The notes under the pieces are model-generated. The model did not search any database, had not been told where the DNA came from, and worked only from the letters and a program-made list of their open reading frames with translations. From an uncultured Eubacteriales bacterium (lineage in GTDB: Bacteria; Bacillota; Clostridia; Christensenellales; Aristaeellaceae), in contig URJB01000003.1 in NCBI GenBank assembly GCA_900548145.1, forward strand, positions 23,627-87,626: a stretch of 64,000 nucleotides of DNA, read 5' to 3'. Positions 16,523 through 23,691 of this stretch are shown one piece after another. The translations under genes were made by a program, and so were the position numbers. The first letter of the stretch is position 1. The number at the start of each line of letters is the position of its first letter.

Positions 16523-17215
16523 ATGGAAAAGGAAAAGAAAGTACGGGAGGCTCTTTCACTGGAAAGGGCGCTGATGGAACGACTGAGCCAGTCGGAGATT
16601 CGAAATTGGCTGAAAAAATACGCCATGCCCTATCAGGAACTGATGTCCTGCTACCGCTGCGCGCTGATGGAGGCGGAAACCAAATTCAACGTGCTGGACG
16701 AGGAACTTTCCCTGCGCTATGACCGCAACCCTATCGAAAGCATCAAATCCCGCATCAAGTCGCCGGAAAGCATCATGGACAAGGCTGTGCGCAAGGGCAT
16801 CCCTCTGACGGTGGAAAGCATCGAGGAAAACCTGCGGGACATTGCGGGCCTGCGGGTGATCTGCGCGTTCCCCAGCGACATTTATATGATGGCCGACGCG
16901 CTGCTCCGTCAGGACGACGTGACTTTGATCGAACGCAAGGATTACATTCAGAACCCCAAGGACAACGGCTACCGCAGCCTGCATCTGATCATCGAAATTC
17001 CCATTTTCCTGCATAATCAGACCCGGCGGATGAAGGTAGAGGTGCAGCTGCGCACCATCGCTATGGACTGGTGGGCCAGCCTGGAACACAAAATTCGCTA
17101 CAAAAAGAACCTGACGGACGATGAAGCGATCTTTGCCGAGCTGCGGGAATGCGCGGAGACCAGCGCCATGCTGGATCAGCGGATGCAGAGCATTCATGAA
17201 AAAGCGGGGGATTAA
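16523..17215 (+). CDS. Small alarmone synthetase, RelP/RelQ type (GTP pyrophosphokinase)
   Basis: A 230-residue RelA/SpoT-fold synthetase without a hydrolase domain, so it makes but does not degrade (p)ppGpp. Motifs include RIKSPESIMDKAVRKG, RDIAGLRVICAF, DYIQNPKDNGYRSLH (substrate binding) and VEVQLRTIAMDWWASLEHKIRYK. The ATG at 16523 follows GGAGG; an ATG 12 codons earlier has no such site. Small synthetases of this type respond to cell-envelope stress or starvation by transcription. It is monocistronic, with a terminator at 17324-17371. Confidence 0.9.
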   Translation: MEKEKKVREALSLERALMERLSQSEIRNWLKKYAMPYQELMSCYRCALMEAETKFNVLDEELSLRYDRNPIESIKSRIKSPESIMDKAVRKGIPLTVESIEENLRDIAGLRVICAFPSDIYMMADALLRQDDVTLIERKDYIQNPKDNGYRSLHLIIEIPIFLHNQTRRMKVEVQLRTIAMDWWASLEHKIRYKKNLTDDEAIFAELRECAETSAMLDQRMQSIHEKAGD

Positions 17216-17323
17216 GGGAAAACTTCCGTTTGGATTTTGGCCGTGCGAGGGGACTTTTTTCTCCCAGTATGGGACGCCGGACAAACACGTCTGATAGGAC
17301 GTGATTCATGGAACGAAACAGAC

Positions 17324-17371
17324 AAACCGCCAACCCTTCCGTCACTGCGGAATGTTGGCGGTTTGATTTTT
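17324..17371. terminator. Terminator after the alarmone synthetase gene
   Basis: AAACCGCCAAC (17324-17334) pairs with GTTGGCGGTTT (17354-17364) and is followed by GATTTTTT. It also faces the convergent BlaI-like gene. Confidence 0.75.
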
Positions 17372-17399
17372 TGGAAAGCCCAAATAACCGGCCTCTCCG

Positions 17400-17771
17400 T
17401 TATTTTTTTCCTTCGCTTTTCAGCAGCTCCACCAGTTCTTCCATTTCCTTCACAGTGATCTCGCCGGAGTCCACCAGCGTGTTCATCAGCAGCGAAGCGT
17501 TGCCGGAAAAGACACGGTTCAGCAGCTTGTGGGTCTGGTCGGAACGGGCGGCCTCCCGGCTGACCAGCGGTGTGTACATTTTCACCGGGCCTGTCTCGTC
17601 CACCGAGACGGTGCCCTTTTCCTGCATCCGTTTGAGCAGCGTAATGACCGTGTGACGGGTCCACCCGGTAGCGGGGGCCAGCAGTTTGGTGATCTCCGGC
17701 ATGGAACGGGGAGAAGCGTCCCACAGAATTTCCATAATTTTCCATTCGGCTTCGGTGCATTGGAAAGGCAT
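17400..17771 (-). CDS. BlaI/MecI-family repressor
   Basis: A 123-residue winged-helix regulator (CTEAEWKIMEILWDASPRSM at 5-24; TGWTRHTVITLLKRMQEKG recognition region). BlaI/MecI proteins repress beta-lactamase or other genes and are inactivated by a membrane protease (BlaR1). No blaR1 or beta-lactamase gene is nearby, so its partner is unlinked or absent. A promoter whose spacer holds a BlaI-like operator lies directly upstream, which suggests autoregulation. The ribosome-binding site is AGGAGG. Confidence 0.85.
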   Translation of the reverse strand: MPFQCTEAEWKIMEILWDASPRSMPEITKLLAPATGWTRHTVITLLKRMQEKGTVSVDETGPVKMYTPLVSREAARSDQTHKLLNRVFSGNASLLMNTLVDSGEITVKEMEELVELLKSEGKK

Positions 17772-17815
17772 GAAACATTCCTCCTTCGGTTGGGCACAGG
17801 TGATGTTACGCCTTT

Positions 17816-17844
17816 AGAATACATTTGTCTACCAAATCTGTCAA
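17816..17844 (-). promoter_or_regulatory. Promoter of the BlaI-like gene with overlapping operator
   Basis: TTGACA (17839-17844), 17-base spacer, TATTCT (17816-17821). The spacer and -10 contain TAGACAAATGTA, close to the TACA...TGTA dyad of BlaI operators. Confidence 0.7.
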
Positions 17845-17929
17845 TGGAAAAATTCTGCCGGATGGAAATAAAAGCAGCTTCAAGGAAAAAGCACGGCGCG
17901 GAAGCGTTTTTCTTCCGCGTCGGCCGGCG

Positions 17930-18745
17930 TTATTTCTTTTGAACCGGGTAGCATACCTCCGTCACAAATTCCTCTGGACTTTGGGTCTCGTGAGGGCTGA
18001 CGTGATAAATATTGAACATGGGCCCCGCGTAATCGTAGCCGTTGGAATGAATCCAGGAGGCCATGGCGGCGTATACGTCGTTCATCTGATCGTATCCGCC
18101 CCGGAAAATGCAGCTGGCCACAGTAACGGCGGGCAGCGTGTGGAAACGCACGTGCTCCGTGTCGGTATAGCTGCCCTTGACGGTCTTTTGCACCTCGACC
18201 TCCACGTTGCTCTCTTTGTATTCGCCGTCCAGAAACACGGCGCAGCAGAGGCAGGGATTATCGGGAATCAGGTGCTGGGAGTCGGTTTCCGAAAGAAGCG
18301 TCTGCCAGGCAAGGCCCTCGTCCTCATAGCGGGGCAGAATCATGCGCACACAGGCGGCCTGGCGCTGGGGGATGATTTTGACGTTGACGTTATAATTCAT
18401 GTTTTCTTCCTTTCTCAGCCTTTTTCGGGCGGTGTCCAGAAGCAGCATTCGGCGGGCTGTTTCATCGGCCAGAACGAGCAGCTCCGCCTCCCGGGCTGCC
18501 AGATAGCCGTCCAGCCGCTCCCGGTCGTCGTAGATCAGCAGAATTTCCCGAATCTCCGCCAGACCGAATCCCATTTCTTTCAAGGCGTTGATGCGGTAGA
18601 TCGTAGGCAGCTGTTCTTCGCCGTAATAGCGGTAGCCGGTGAATGCGTCCACTTTGCCGGGGGCCAGCAGGCCAATCTCGTCATAGTGGCGCAGCATCCG
18701 AATGCTGACTCTGGATAATTTGGAAAAATCTCCGATTTTTAACAT
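17930..18745 (-). CDS. MerR-family regulator with GyrI-like effector domain
   Basis: A 271-residue protein starting MLKIGDFSKLSRVSIRMLRH after GGAGG. Residues 1-70 are a MerR DNA-binding domain (DAFTGYRYYGEEQL wing), followed by a coiled-coil dimerisation helix to about 112. The C-terminal ~155 residues form a GyrI-like/BmrR-type small-molecule-binding domain (PAVTVASCIFRGGYDQMN, then GYDYAGPMFNIYH). Such proteins sense hydrophobic cations or drugs and activate efflux genes. No efflux gene is adjacent. The promoter spacer is 19 bp, the MerR hallmark, so the gene is probably self-regulated. Confidence 0.85.
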   Translation of the reverse strand: MLKIGDFSKLSRVSIRMLRHYDEIGLLAPGKVDAFTGYRYYGEEQLPTIYRINALKEMGFGLAEIREILLIYDDRERLDGYLAAREAELLVLADETARRMLLLDTARKRLRKEENMNYNVNVKIIPQRQAACVRMILPRYEDEGLAWQTLLSETDSQHLIPDNPCLCCAVFLDGEYKESNVEVEVQKTVKGSYTDTEHVRFHTLPAVTVASCIFRGGYDQMNDVYAAMASWIHSNGYDYAGPMFNIYHVSPHETQSPEEFVTEVCYPVQKK

Positions 18746-18783
18746 GGCGGTACCTCCGTGCCTTTCTTCTTGAGCTCGGAGCC

Positions 18784-18814
18784 AGCATAAGCCCTCCCAC
18801 AATGGAAGAGTCAA
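18784..18814 (-). promoter_or_regulatory. MerR-type promoter with 19-bp spacer
   Basis: TTGACT (18809-18814) and TATGCT (18784-18789) are 19 bases apart. The spacer holds an imperfect dyad (CTCTTCCA / TGGGAGGG, 6 of 8 pairs). Confidence 0.65.
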
Positions 18815-18894
18815 GCGTTTTTTTCAATCAAAAATCAGGCTGGTGGAAAACGGCCTTTATGAAGCGCCGCCCGCAGCCTGATCCAAATAGGTTG

Positions 18895-19632
18895 TTATAG
18901 TTCGATCAGCAGGGTCCCCGGTCTGCCGGAGGGAAGCTCCCGCACGATGGAGCCGTTCCGAAAATGAACGCAAGCGCCCGTGGCACAGTCCGTGGCGGTG
19001 GGGTCAGTGCAGAATGGGTTGACCAGCAGCACGTCATGGCCGCAGTGCGCTGCCTGTTGGGCGTACTCGTACTTGACGGTGTCGTTCCATTCGGCGGGGC
19101 TGTAGTCGCACCAGACGGGCCACAGCACCACGTCGGCCTGCAGCGCCTTCATTTCTTCCGGCCGGCCTTCCGTCCAAAGGTCGCCGCACAGGCCGACGGC
19201 GAAGCTTTTTCCGTTGCAGGTGAACTTCTCGAAGCGTTCGCCCTCCCGGTAGTGTTCGTCCGTCTGGGAAACGTCCTTCCATCCCACGCTCACCCGGTGG
19301 AAAAGATTCACCAGCTCGCCGTCCGCACCGATCGTCAGCTGGGCGCTGTATAAATGATCGCCCCGGCGCTCGATCATCCCAAAGGATACGGCCAGACGGT
19401 ATTCTTTCGCGGCGGCGCGGATCCGCCGGACGGGAGCGTCTTCGAGTGAGATACCGACGGAACGATCCTTTTCGTAATCCCAGCACAGGCATTCAAAGCC
19501 CTGCAGGATCGATTCGCCGAAAACGATCAGCTCCACTTTTTCGCGATAGGCTTTCATGTATTCAAGAAGGGTTTGCAGATTAAATTTGATCTCTCGATTG
19601 ATCACAGGCGCGGAGGCCAATAGGATTCTCAT
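18895..19632 (-). CDS. Carbon-nitrogen hydrolase (nitrilase) family protein
   Basis: A 245-residue protein of the nitrilase/amidase fold. The catalytic Glu is E40 (IVFGES) and the nucleophile Cys is C149 (VGLCGDLW). At the position of the usual catalytic Lys (YRKxH) the sequence reads LFHRVSVGWKD, so it is Arg113, with Lys119 nearby. Family members hydrolyse amides or carbamoyl groups. The substitution makes the activity uncertain, though a shifted Lys could serve. It is 15 bases from the tetR gene on the same strand and may be co-transcribed. Confidence 0.75.
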   Translation of the reverse strand: MRILLASAPVINREIKFNLQTLLEYMKAYREKVELIVFGESILQGFECLCWDYEKDRSVGISLEDAPVRRIRAAAKEYRLAVSFGMIERRGDHLYSAQLTIGADGELVNLFHRVSVGWKDVSQTDEHYREGERFEKFTCNGKSFAVGLCGDLWTEGRPEEMKALQADVVLWPVWCDYSPAEWNDTVKYEYAQQAAHCGHDVLLVNPFCTDPTATDCATGACVHFRNGSIVRELPSGRPGTLLIEL

Positions 19633-19647
19633 GGATGGAACTCCCGA

Positions 19648-20346
19648 TTATTCGTGCTGCGGCTCGTCAGACACACTTCTTACCGCTTGGGGAAAATGAA
19701 CCAGCAGCTTTTCCAGCTCCGCTTCGCCGCCGGGAAGCAGAGCGATCGTTTCTTCCCGCATTTTCCGGGAAATTTCTTCGTCGATGCCCAGCAGAGTATT
19801 GACTGTCCGGCGCAGCTCCTCCGCCGTGGAGGCTACCCATTGAGTGTCCTCGTGCAGCAGGCAGCTGCCCACGCCGTGGGCCAGAAAAACGGCCATGGTG
19901 CGAATTCCCATGCAGGGATTGGCCCCGTGCTCCGTCATGATGTTCAGGAGTTCTTCCAGATAAGGCTCGATGACCGTCAGCATCTGCTCCCGAATGGCCC
20001 AGCGAACTGTGCAGTGCATTTTCCCTTCGTAATGGGCGCGAAATTCCTGCACCTGATTGTAAAGATAATAGAAAAAGCGCAGCAGAGATTGATAGGGGGC
20101 CTGCCGGGCTCCGTCGGCGATCTGCTGAAAATCCCGGCGGTAGGGGGTGAAAAAATCCGCCATGATAGCGTCGAAAAGTTCGTCCTTGGTTTTGAAATAA
20201 TAATAGAACGCGCCCACGTCCAGCCCGACTTCCCGCATGATGGCGCGAACGCCCGTGCCGTCGAAGCCGTTTTCAAAGAACATCCGCCGACCCACTTCCA
20301 GAATTTTGTTTTTGGTACCGCCCTCGATTTGCTGTCTGCGCGGCAT
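19648..20346 (-). CDS. TetR-family transcriptional regulator
   Basis: A 232-residue repressor. Residues 10-56 form the TetR helix-turn-helix (TKNKILEVGRRMFFENGFDGTGVRAIMREVGLDVGAFYYYF, quoted here only by its ends TKNKILEVGRRMFFENGF and GAFYYYF). The C-terminal ligand domain is helical and unspecific. It is transcribed divergently from the cas operon, and a GAACA-A-TGTTC palindrome (20420-20430) lies between the two promoters. It may therefore control itself and cas3, or the downstream nitrilase-family gene. No target is proven. Confidence 0.85.
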   Translation of the reverse strand: MPRRQQIEGGTKNKILEVGRRMFFENGFDGTGVRAIMREVGLDVGAFYYYFKTKDELFDAIMADFFTPYRRDFQQIADGARQAPYQSLLRFFYYLYNQVQEFRAHYEGKMHCTVRWAIREQMLTVIEPYLEELLNIMTEHGANPCMGIRTMAVFLAHGVGSCLLHEDTQWVASTAEELRRTVNTLLGIDEEISRKMREETIALLPGGEAELEKLLVHFPQAVRSVSDEPQHE

Positions 20347-20380
20347 AGGACACCCTCCCGAAAAACGTTTCTACCGCCTG

Positions 20381-20409
20381 ATGATAGCATGAGCGAATGT
20401 GGAAATCAA
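20381..20409 (-). promoter_or_regulatory. Promoter of the tetR gene
   Basis: TTGATT (20404-20409), 17-base spacer, TATCAT (20381-20386). Confidence 0.65.
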
Positions 20410-20419
20410 GCACTTTTTT

Positions 20420-20430
20420 GAACAATGTTC
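20420..20430. promoter_or_regulatory. Candidate TetR operator between tetR and cas3
   Basis: GAACAATGTTC is an inverted repeat of 5-base arms around one base, midway between the divergent tetR and cas3 promoters (10 bases from the former -35, 27 from the latter). Confidence 0.5.
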
Positions 20431-20457
20431 GAGAAAATGCGAGTAAGGAGAAGAACG

Positions 20458-20486
20458 TTGATTTTTGAGGAAAAAATTGGTATGAT
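20458..20486 (+). promoter_or_regulatory. Promoter of cas3
   Basis: TTGATT (20458-20463), 17-base spacer, TATGAT (20481-20486), about 78 bases before the cas3 ATG. Confidence 0.65.
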
Positions 20487-20563
20487 AAAAAACAAGGTCA
20501 CAATATCTCGACTGACAGTTCTAAACAATGCATTCACAGTTACATCATCAAGGGGGCTTTTCG

Positions 20564-22711
20564 ATGGAATTTGTCACCCACCGGCGGGAAGACGGGACGT
20601 TTCAGCCGCTAAAGGAACACATTGAAAATGTGGGGGAAAGGGCGGCCCAGTTTGCCGCAGCCTTCGACGCTGCGGAGCATGGCCGTGAGGCCGGGCTGCT
20701 CCACGACATTGGCAAATACAGTTCCAAGGGGCAAAAGCGGCAGCGCGACCCGGAACATACGGCCAAGGTCGATCATTCCAGCGCAGGCGCACAGGAGGCG
20801 TTTCGCCGCAAAGACCCCATGGCGGCCTTTGCCGTGGCGGGGCATCATGGCGGCCTGCCGGATTTTGGAAGCAGAGGAGACACGGACGGCGGTACGCTTT
20901 GCTCAAGGCTGAACAAACCTCTGACCGGCGGAGACGACCCGTCGGCGTGGAAGCAGGAAATCGTTCTCCCCAGTTCGATCCCTATGCCGTCATGGGCGGT
21001 CAACTGCCAAGAGGGACGGGTGCAGGCGCTGTATACCCGGATGCTGTTTTCCTGTCTGGTGGACGCGGATTTTCTGGATACGGAAGCCGCTTTGCAGGGG
21101 CGGCAGCCCCGGGGCGGCTATGCCTCGCTGGAAGAACTTTTGCAGAAATTACAGTCCCATGTAGCCCCTTGGCTGAAAGAACCCAAAAATGAGCTGTGCG
21201 CCAAGCGAAGCGCCATTCTGCAGAGTTGTCTGCAGGGAGGAGAAAGGGAGGAGGGGCTTTATACGCTGACGGTTCCCACGGGCGGCGGCAAGACGGTTTC
21301 TTCGCTGGCCTTTGCCCTGACCCACGCCGTCCGTCATGACATGAAAAGAGTCGTTTATGTGATTCCCTATACCAGCATTATTGAACAGAACGCCAAGGTC
21401 TTTGCGGAGATTCTGGGGCCTGAAAACGTTCTGGAGCATCACAGCCAGACGGAACTGGCGGACGAAAAGGGCGACTCTGAAACGCCGGATGCTCGCCGCC
21501 GCCGTCTGGCCTGCGAAAACTGGGACGCGCCTGTGATCGTCACCACGGCGGTACAGTTTTTCGAGTCCCTGTACGCCGCCAAAACTTCCCGGTGCCGTAA
21601 GCTGCATAATCTGGCGGGCAGCGTGGTCATTTTTGACGAGGCACAGACCTTGCCCGTGCCGTTCCTGAAACCCTGCGTTTCGGCTATTGGGGAACTGGTC
21701 CGCCACTATAGCGCGACGGTGGTACTCTGTACCGCGACCCAGCCGGAGTTGGGGCGGCTGTTCAATGAATTGGCCCCGGAACTGTCTATCCGGGAGATTG
21801 CCCCCGAACCGGACGAACTGTTCGAGTTTTTCCGTCGCGTTTCTTTTCAGCGGGAGGGACAGCTTGCCAATGAAGAGCTGGCGGCTCGGATGACGGAGAC
21901 GGAGCAGGTGCTTTGCATCGTCAATACCCGAAAGCGCGCCCGGGAGATTTTTCAGCTTCTGCCGGAGGAGGGCCGCTTTCATCTGTCCACCCTGATGACC
22001 CCGCAGGATCGAAAACGGGTGCTGGATGCGGTGCGGGAACGGCTGAAAGAGCGCAAGCCCTGCCGGGTCGTTTCCACCAGTCTGGTGGAGGCAGGCGTGG
22101 ATGTGGACTTTCCTGCAGTCTGGCGGGAGGTGGCCGGGTTGGACAGCATCCTGCAGGCGGCGGGCCGCTGCAACCGGGAAGGAAAACGCCCGGCAGCGGA
22201 AAGCATCGTCCATATTTTCCATGCGGACGGCCGGATTCCCCGAATGCTGAAACTGAACGTGGCGGCAGCGGAAAGCGTTCTGGCCGATTATGAGGACGTG
22301 AACACCCGCCCGGCCATTCATGCCTATTTTCAGCAGCTTCTCTGGGCAAAAGGGGATGCGGCGCTGGACGAGAAAAACATTCTGCAATCCGAAAGCAGCT
22401 TTACCTTTCGCGAGACGGCGGAACGGTTTCACCTGATCGACGCGAATACCGTTACCATTTATATTCCCGCCAAAGCAGACGCGGCGGATATTCAGGCCCT
22501 GCGGGACGGTCAGTTCAGCAAGACACTGCTGCGCCGCCTCAGCAGAGGCGCGGTCAACCTTTACGCGCAGGAATGCTCCAAGCTGGCGGAGGGCGGCGTG
22601 GTGGAACTGCACGCCGACGACGGCTATGCCATTCTGCTGAACGAAAAGCTGTACAGCGACGAATGCGGGCTGGAGATCAGTTCGGAAGGGGGAGAGGGCT
22701 TTTTCGCCTGA
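20564..22711 (+). CDS. cas3: Cas3 nuclease-helicase, type I-C
   Basis: A 715-residue single-chain Cas3. The N-terminal HD nuclease has H19 and the pair HD at 47-48 (LLHDIGKYSSKG). The helicase has Walker A PTGGGKT, motif II FDEAQ, motif III CTATQPE and motif VI QAAGRCNREGK. It is recruited by target-bound Cascade to nick and unwind invading DNA. The ATG at 20564 follows AAGGGGGC; an earlier in-frame start lacks a site. Unlike the remaining cas genes it is separated from the next by 335 bases, and it has its own promoter. A large hairpin (22716-22752) follows the stop codon. Confidence 0.95.
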   Translation: MEFVTHRREDGTFQPLKEHIENVGERAAQFAAAFDAAEHGREAGLLHDIGKYSSKGQKRQRDPEHTAKVDHSSAGAQEAFRRKDPMAAFAVAGHHGGLPDFGSRGDTDGGTLCSRLNKPLTGGDDPSAWKQEIVLPSSIPMPSWAVNCQEGRVQALYTRMLFSCLVDADFLDTEAALQGRQPRGGYASLEELLQKLQSHVAPWLKEPKNELCAKRSAILQSCLQGGEREEGLYTLTVPTGGGKTVSSLAFALTHAVRHDMKRVVYVIPYTSIIEQNAKVFAEILGPENVLEHHSQTELADEKGDSETPDARRRRLACENWDAPVIVTTAVQFFESLYAAKTSRCRKLHNLAGSVVIFDEAQTLPVPFLKPCVSAIGELVRHYSATVVLCTATQPELGRLFNELAPELSIREIAPEPDELFEFFRRVSFQREGQLANEELAARMTETEQVLCIVNTRKRAREIFQLLPEEGRFHLSTLMTPQDRKRVLDAVRERLKERKPCRVVSTSLVEAGVDVDFPAVWREVAGLDSILQAAGRCNREGKRPAAESIVHIFHADGRIPRMLKLNVAAAESVLADYEDVNTRPAIHAYFQQLLWAKGDAALDEKNILQSESSFTFRETAERFHLIDANTVTIYIPAKADAADIQALRDGQFSKTLLRRLSRGAVNLYAQECSKLAEGGVVELHADDGYAILLNEKLYSDECGLEISSEGGEGFFA

Positions 22712-22715
22712 GATG

Positions 22716-22794
22716 CACAAGGGGGATGTGCATCGCACATCCCCGCCTTGTGTAACAAAAAGTGTTCATGTTTCAACCCACGGATTGCTCCGAC
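22716..22794 (-). ncRNA. CreR-like crRNA mimic (putative Cas-regulating RNA) in the cas3-cas5 gap
   Basis: The predicted transcript starts about seven bases after a TATAAT box, at G22794 or A22795. It begins with a degenerate repeat (22770-22794), continues with a spacer-like segment ATGAACACTTTTTGTTACAC, and ends in a 17-bp class hairpin (GGGGATGTGC/GCACATCCCC plus CACAAG/CTTGTG, 22716-22752). The spacer-like part matches a PAM-flanked site between two promoters (22835-22859). Known CreR/CreA RNAs have this build: promoter, degenerate repeat, partial-match spacer. The RNA itself is predicted; its 3' end is uncertain because no T-run follows the hairpin. Confidence 0.65.
22770..22794 (-). repeat. 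Degenerate CRISPR repeat (psi-repeat)
   Basis: On the minus strand: GT, stem CGGA, loop GCAA, stem TCCG, then TGGGTTGAAAC. The array repeat reads GT, 8-bp stem, loop ATGC, 8-bp stem, then TGGATTGAAAT. The 11-base handle matches at 9 of 11 positions and the layout is identical apart from the shortened stem. Confidence 0.75.
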
Positions 22795-22800
22795 TATTCG

Positions 22801-22828
22801 ATTATATTTCCGAAAGGGAGAAAGTCAA
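22801..22828 (-). promoter_or_regulatory. Promoter of the crRNA-mimic RNA
   Basis: TTGACT (22823-22828), 16-base spacer, TATAAT (22801-22806). The expected start falls on the first bases of the degenerate repeat. Confidence 0.75.
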
Positions 22829-22834
22829 CAAAAA

Positions 22835-22859
22835 TTTTTTAACACAAATTTTTCATGAA
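22835..22859 (-). other. PAM-flanked partial protospacer for the crRNA mimic
   Basis: Read on the minus strand, TTC (22857-22859, the type I-C PAM) is followed by ATGAAAAATTTGTGTTAAAA. This matches the spacer-like part of the RNA at 17 of its first 22 positions. Mismatches are at 6, 8, 12, 18 and 20; positions 6, 12 and 18 are those not read by Cascade. The site lies 8 bases from the cas5 -35 box and 6 bases from the RNA's own -35 box. Confidence 0.65.
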
Positions 22860-22867
22860 TAAAAGTA

Positions 22868-22896
22868 TTGAAAAACTCATGACAGTGTGATATGAT
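22868..22896 (+). promoter_or_regulatory. Promoter of the cas5-cas8c-cas7-cas4-cas1-cas2 operon
   Basis: TTGAAA (22868-22873), 17-base spacer, TATGAT (22891-22896). Confidence 0.75.
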
Positions 22897-23046
22897 CTGC
22901 CTGTGAGTTCACAAAATATGGAAAAAGGAGGGCTGCAAAACCGGAAAGGGTTCTGAATTTCGACTCCATGAAAGGGAGCAAGGCCGGGTGGCCAACCGGC
23001 CTTCTCTCTTTCAAAATGGTATACAAAATAAAAGGAGGTGAGGAAC
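22897..23046 (+). promoter_or_regulatory. Long 5' leader of the effector operon with a GC hairpin
   Basis: About 140 bases are transcribed before cas5. They hold a hairpin AAGGCCGG/CCGGCCTT (22980-23003) followed by the pyrimidine-rich CTCTCTTTC, and a 12-codon mini-ORF (22918-22956) with no ribosome-binding site. The hairpin could be an attenuator or an mRNA-stability element. I see no gene here. Confidence 0.5.
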
Positions 23047-23691
23047 ATGTCCGTCAAAATGGAGATCTGGGGGGAAACAGCCTGCTTCACAAGGCCGGAA
23101 ATGAAAGCTGAACGCGTATCCTATGATATTCCAACGCCCAGCGCCGCCCGAGGAATGCTGGAAAGTGTGTACTATCACCCCGGCCTGAAATGGCACATTG
23201 ACCGTATTTGGGTGCTGAAGCCCATTCAGTTCACCAATCTGCGCCGCAATGAGGTGAAGTCCAAAATTTTGGGCAGCGCCATTCTGTCGGAAGCCAATGG
23301 CAAGGGCGCGTCCTATATCGACCGCTCAGCCGATATCATGCAGCGCGCTACCATGATGCTGCGGGACGTTCGCTACGTGGTGGAGGCTCATTTCACCATG
23401 ACCGATCAGGCCAATCCATCGGATAATTCGGGCAAGTTCCAGGACATCGTCAAGCGCAGGCTGCGCAAGGGTCAATGCTACAGTCAGCCCTACCTGGGGT
23501 GTAGGGAATGCACCGCCCACTTCGGTCTGTGGGAGGGGGAGGAGATCCCCGCCATCGCGGAGACGCGGGACTTGGGCTACATGCTGTTTGATATGGATTA
23601 TACCGATCCAAAAAACATTCAACCCATGTTCTTTCGGGCACGGATGGTCAACGGCATGATCGACCTGCGGGATTGCGAGGTGGTCAGATGA
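23047..23691 (+). CDS. cas5c: Cas5c (Cas5d), pre-crRNA endonuclease of type I-C
   Basis: A 214-residue RAMP protein. In type I-C it replaces Cas6: it cuts the repeat 11 bases before its end and stays on the 5' handle in Cascade. The sequence starts MSVKMEIWGETACFTRPEMK, with the Cas5 glycine-containing YDIPTPSAARGMLESVYYHP motif. AAAGGAGGTG precedes the ATG at 23047; a GTG three codons earlier lies inside that site. It is the first gene of the effector operon and overlaps cas8c by 4 bases (ATGA). Confidence 0.93.
   Translation: MSVKMEIWGETACFTRPEMKAERVSYDIPTPSAARGMLESVYYHPGLKWHIDRIWVLKPIQFTNLRRNEVKSKILGSAILSEANGKGASYIDRSADIMQRATMMLRDVRYVVEAHFTMTDQANPSDNSGKFQDIVKRRLRKGQCYSQPYLGCRECTAHFGLWEGEEIPAIAETRDLGYMLFDMDYTDPKNIQPMFFRARMVNGMIDLRDCEVVR

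Noticed and set aside
22716..22752. Hairpin after cas3 as a simple intrinsic terminator
   Set aside because: The stem is strong but neither strand has a following T-run; more likely an RNA 3' end or processing structure.
22852..22870. Plus-strand copy of the mimic target (TTC followed by ATGAATA)
   Set aside because: TTCATGAA is palindromic, so both strands offer a PAM and a 5-base seed, but the plus strand loses the match after position 7. The minus-strand reading matches 17 of 22.
22918..22956. Twelve-codon mini-ORF in the cas5 leader, considered as a CreT-like toxin
   Set aside because: No ribosome-binding site, no rare-codon pattern I could argue for, and it is transcribed from the cas5 promoter rather than from a separate target promoter.
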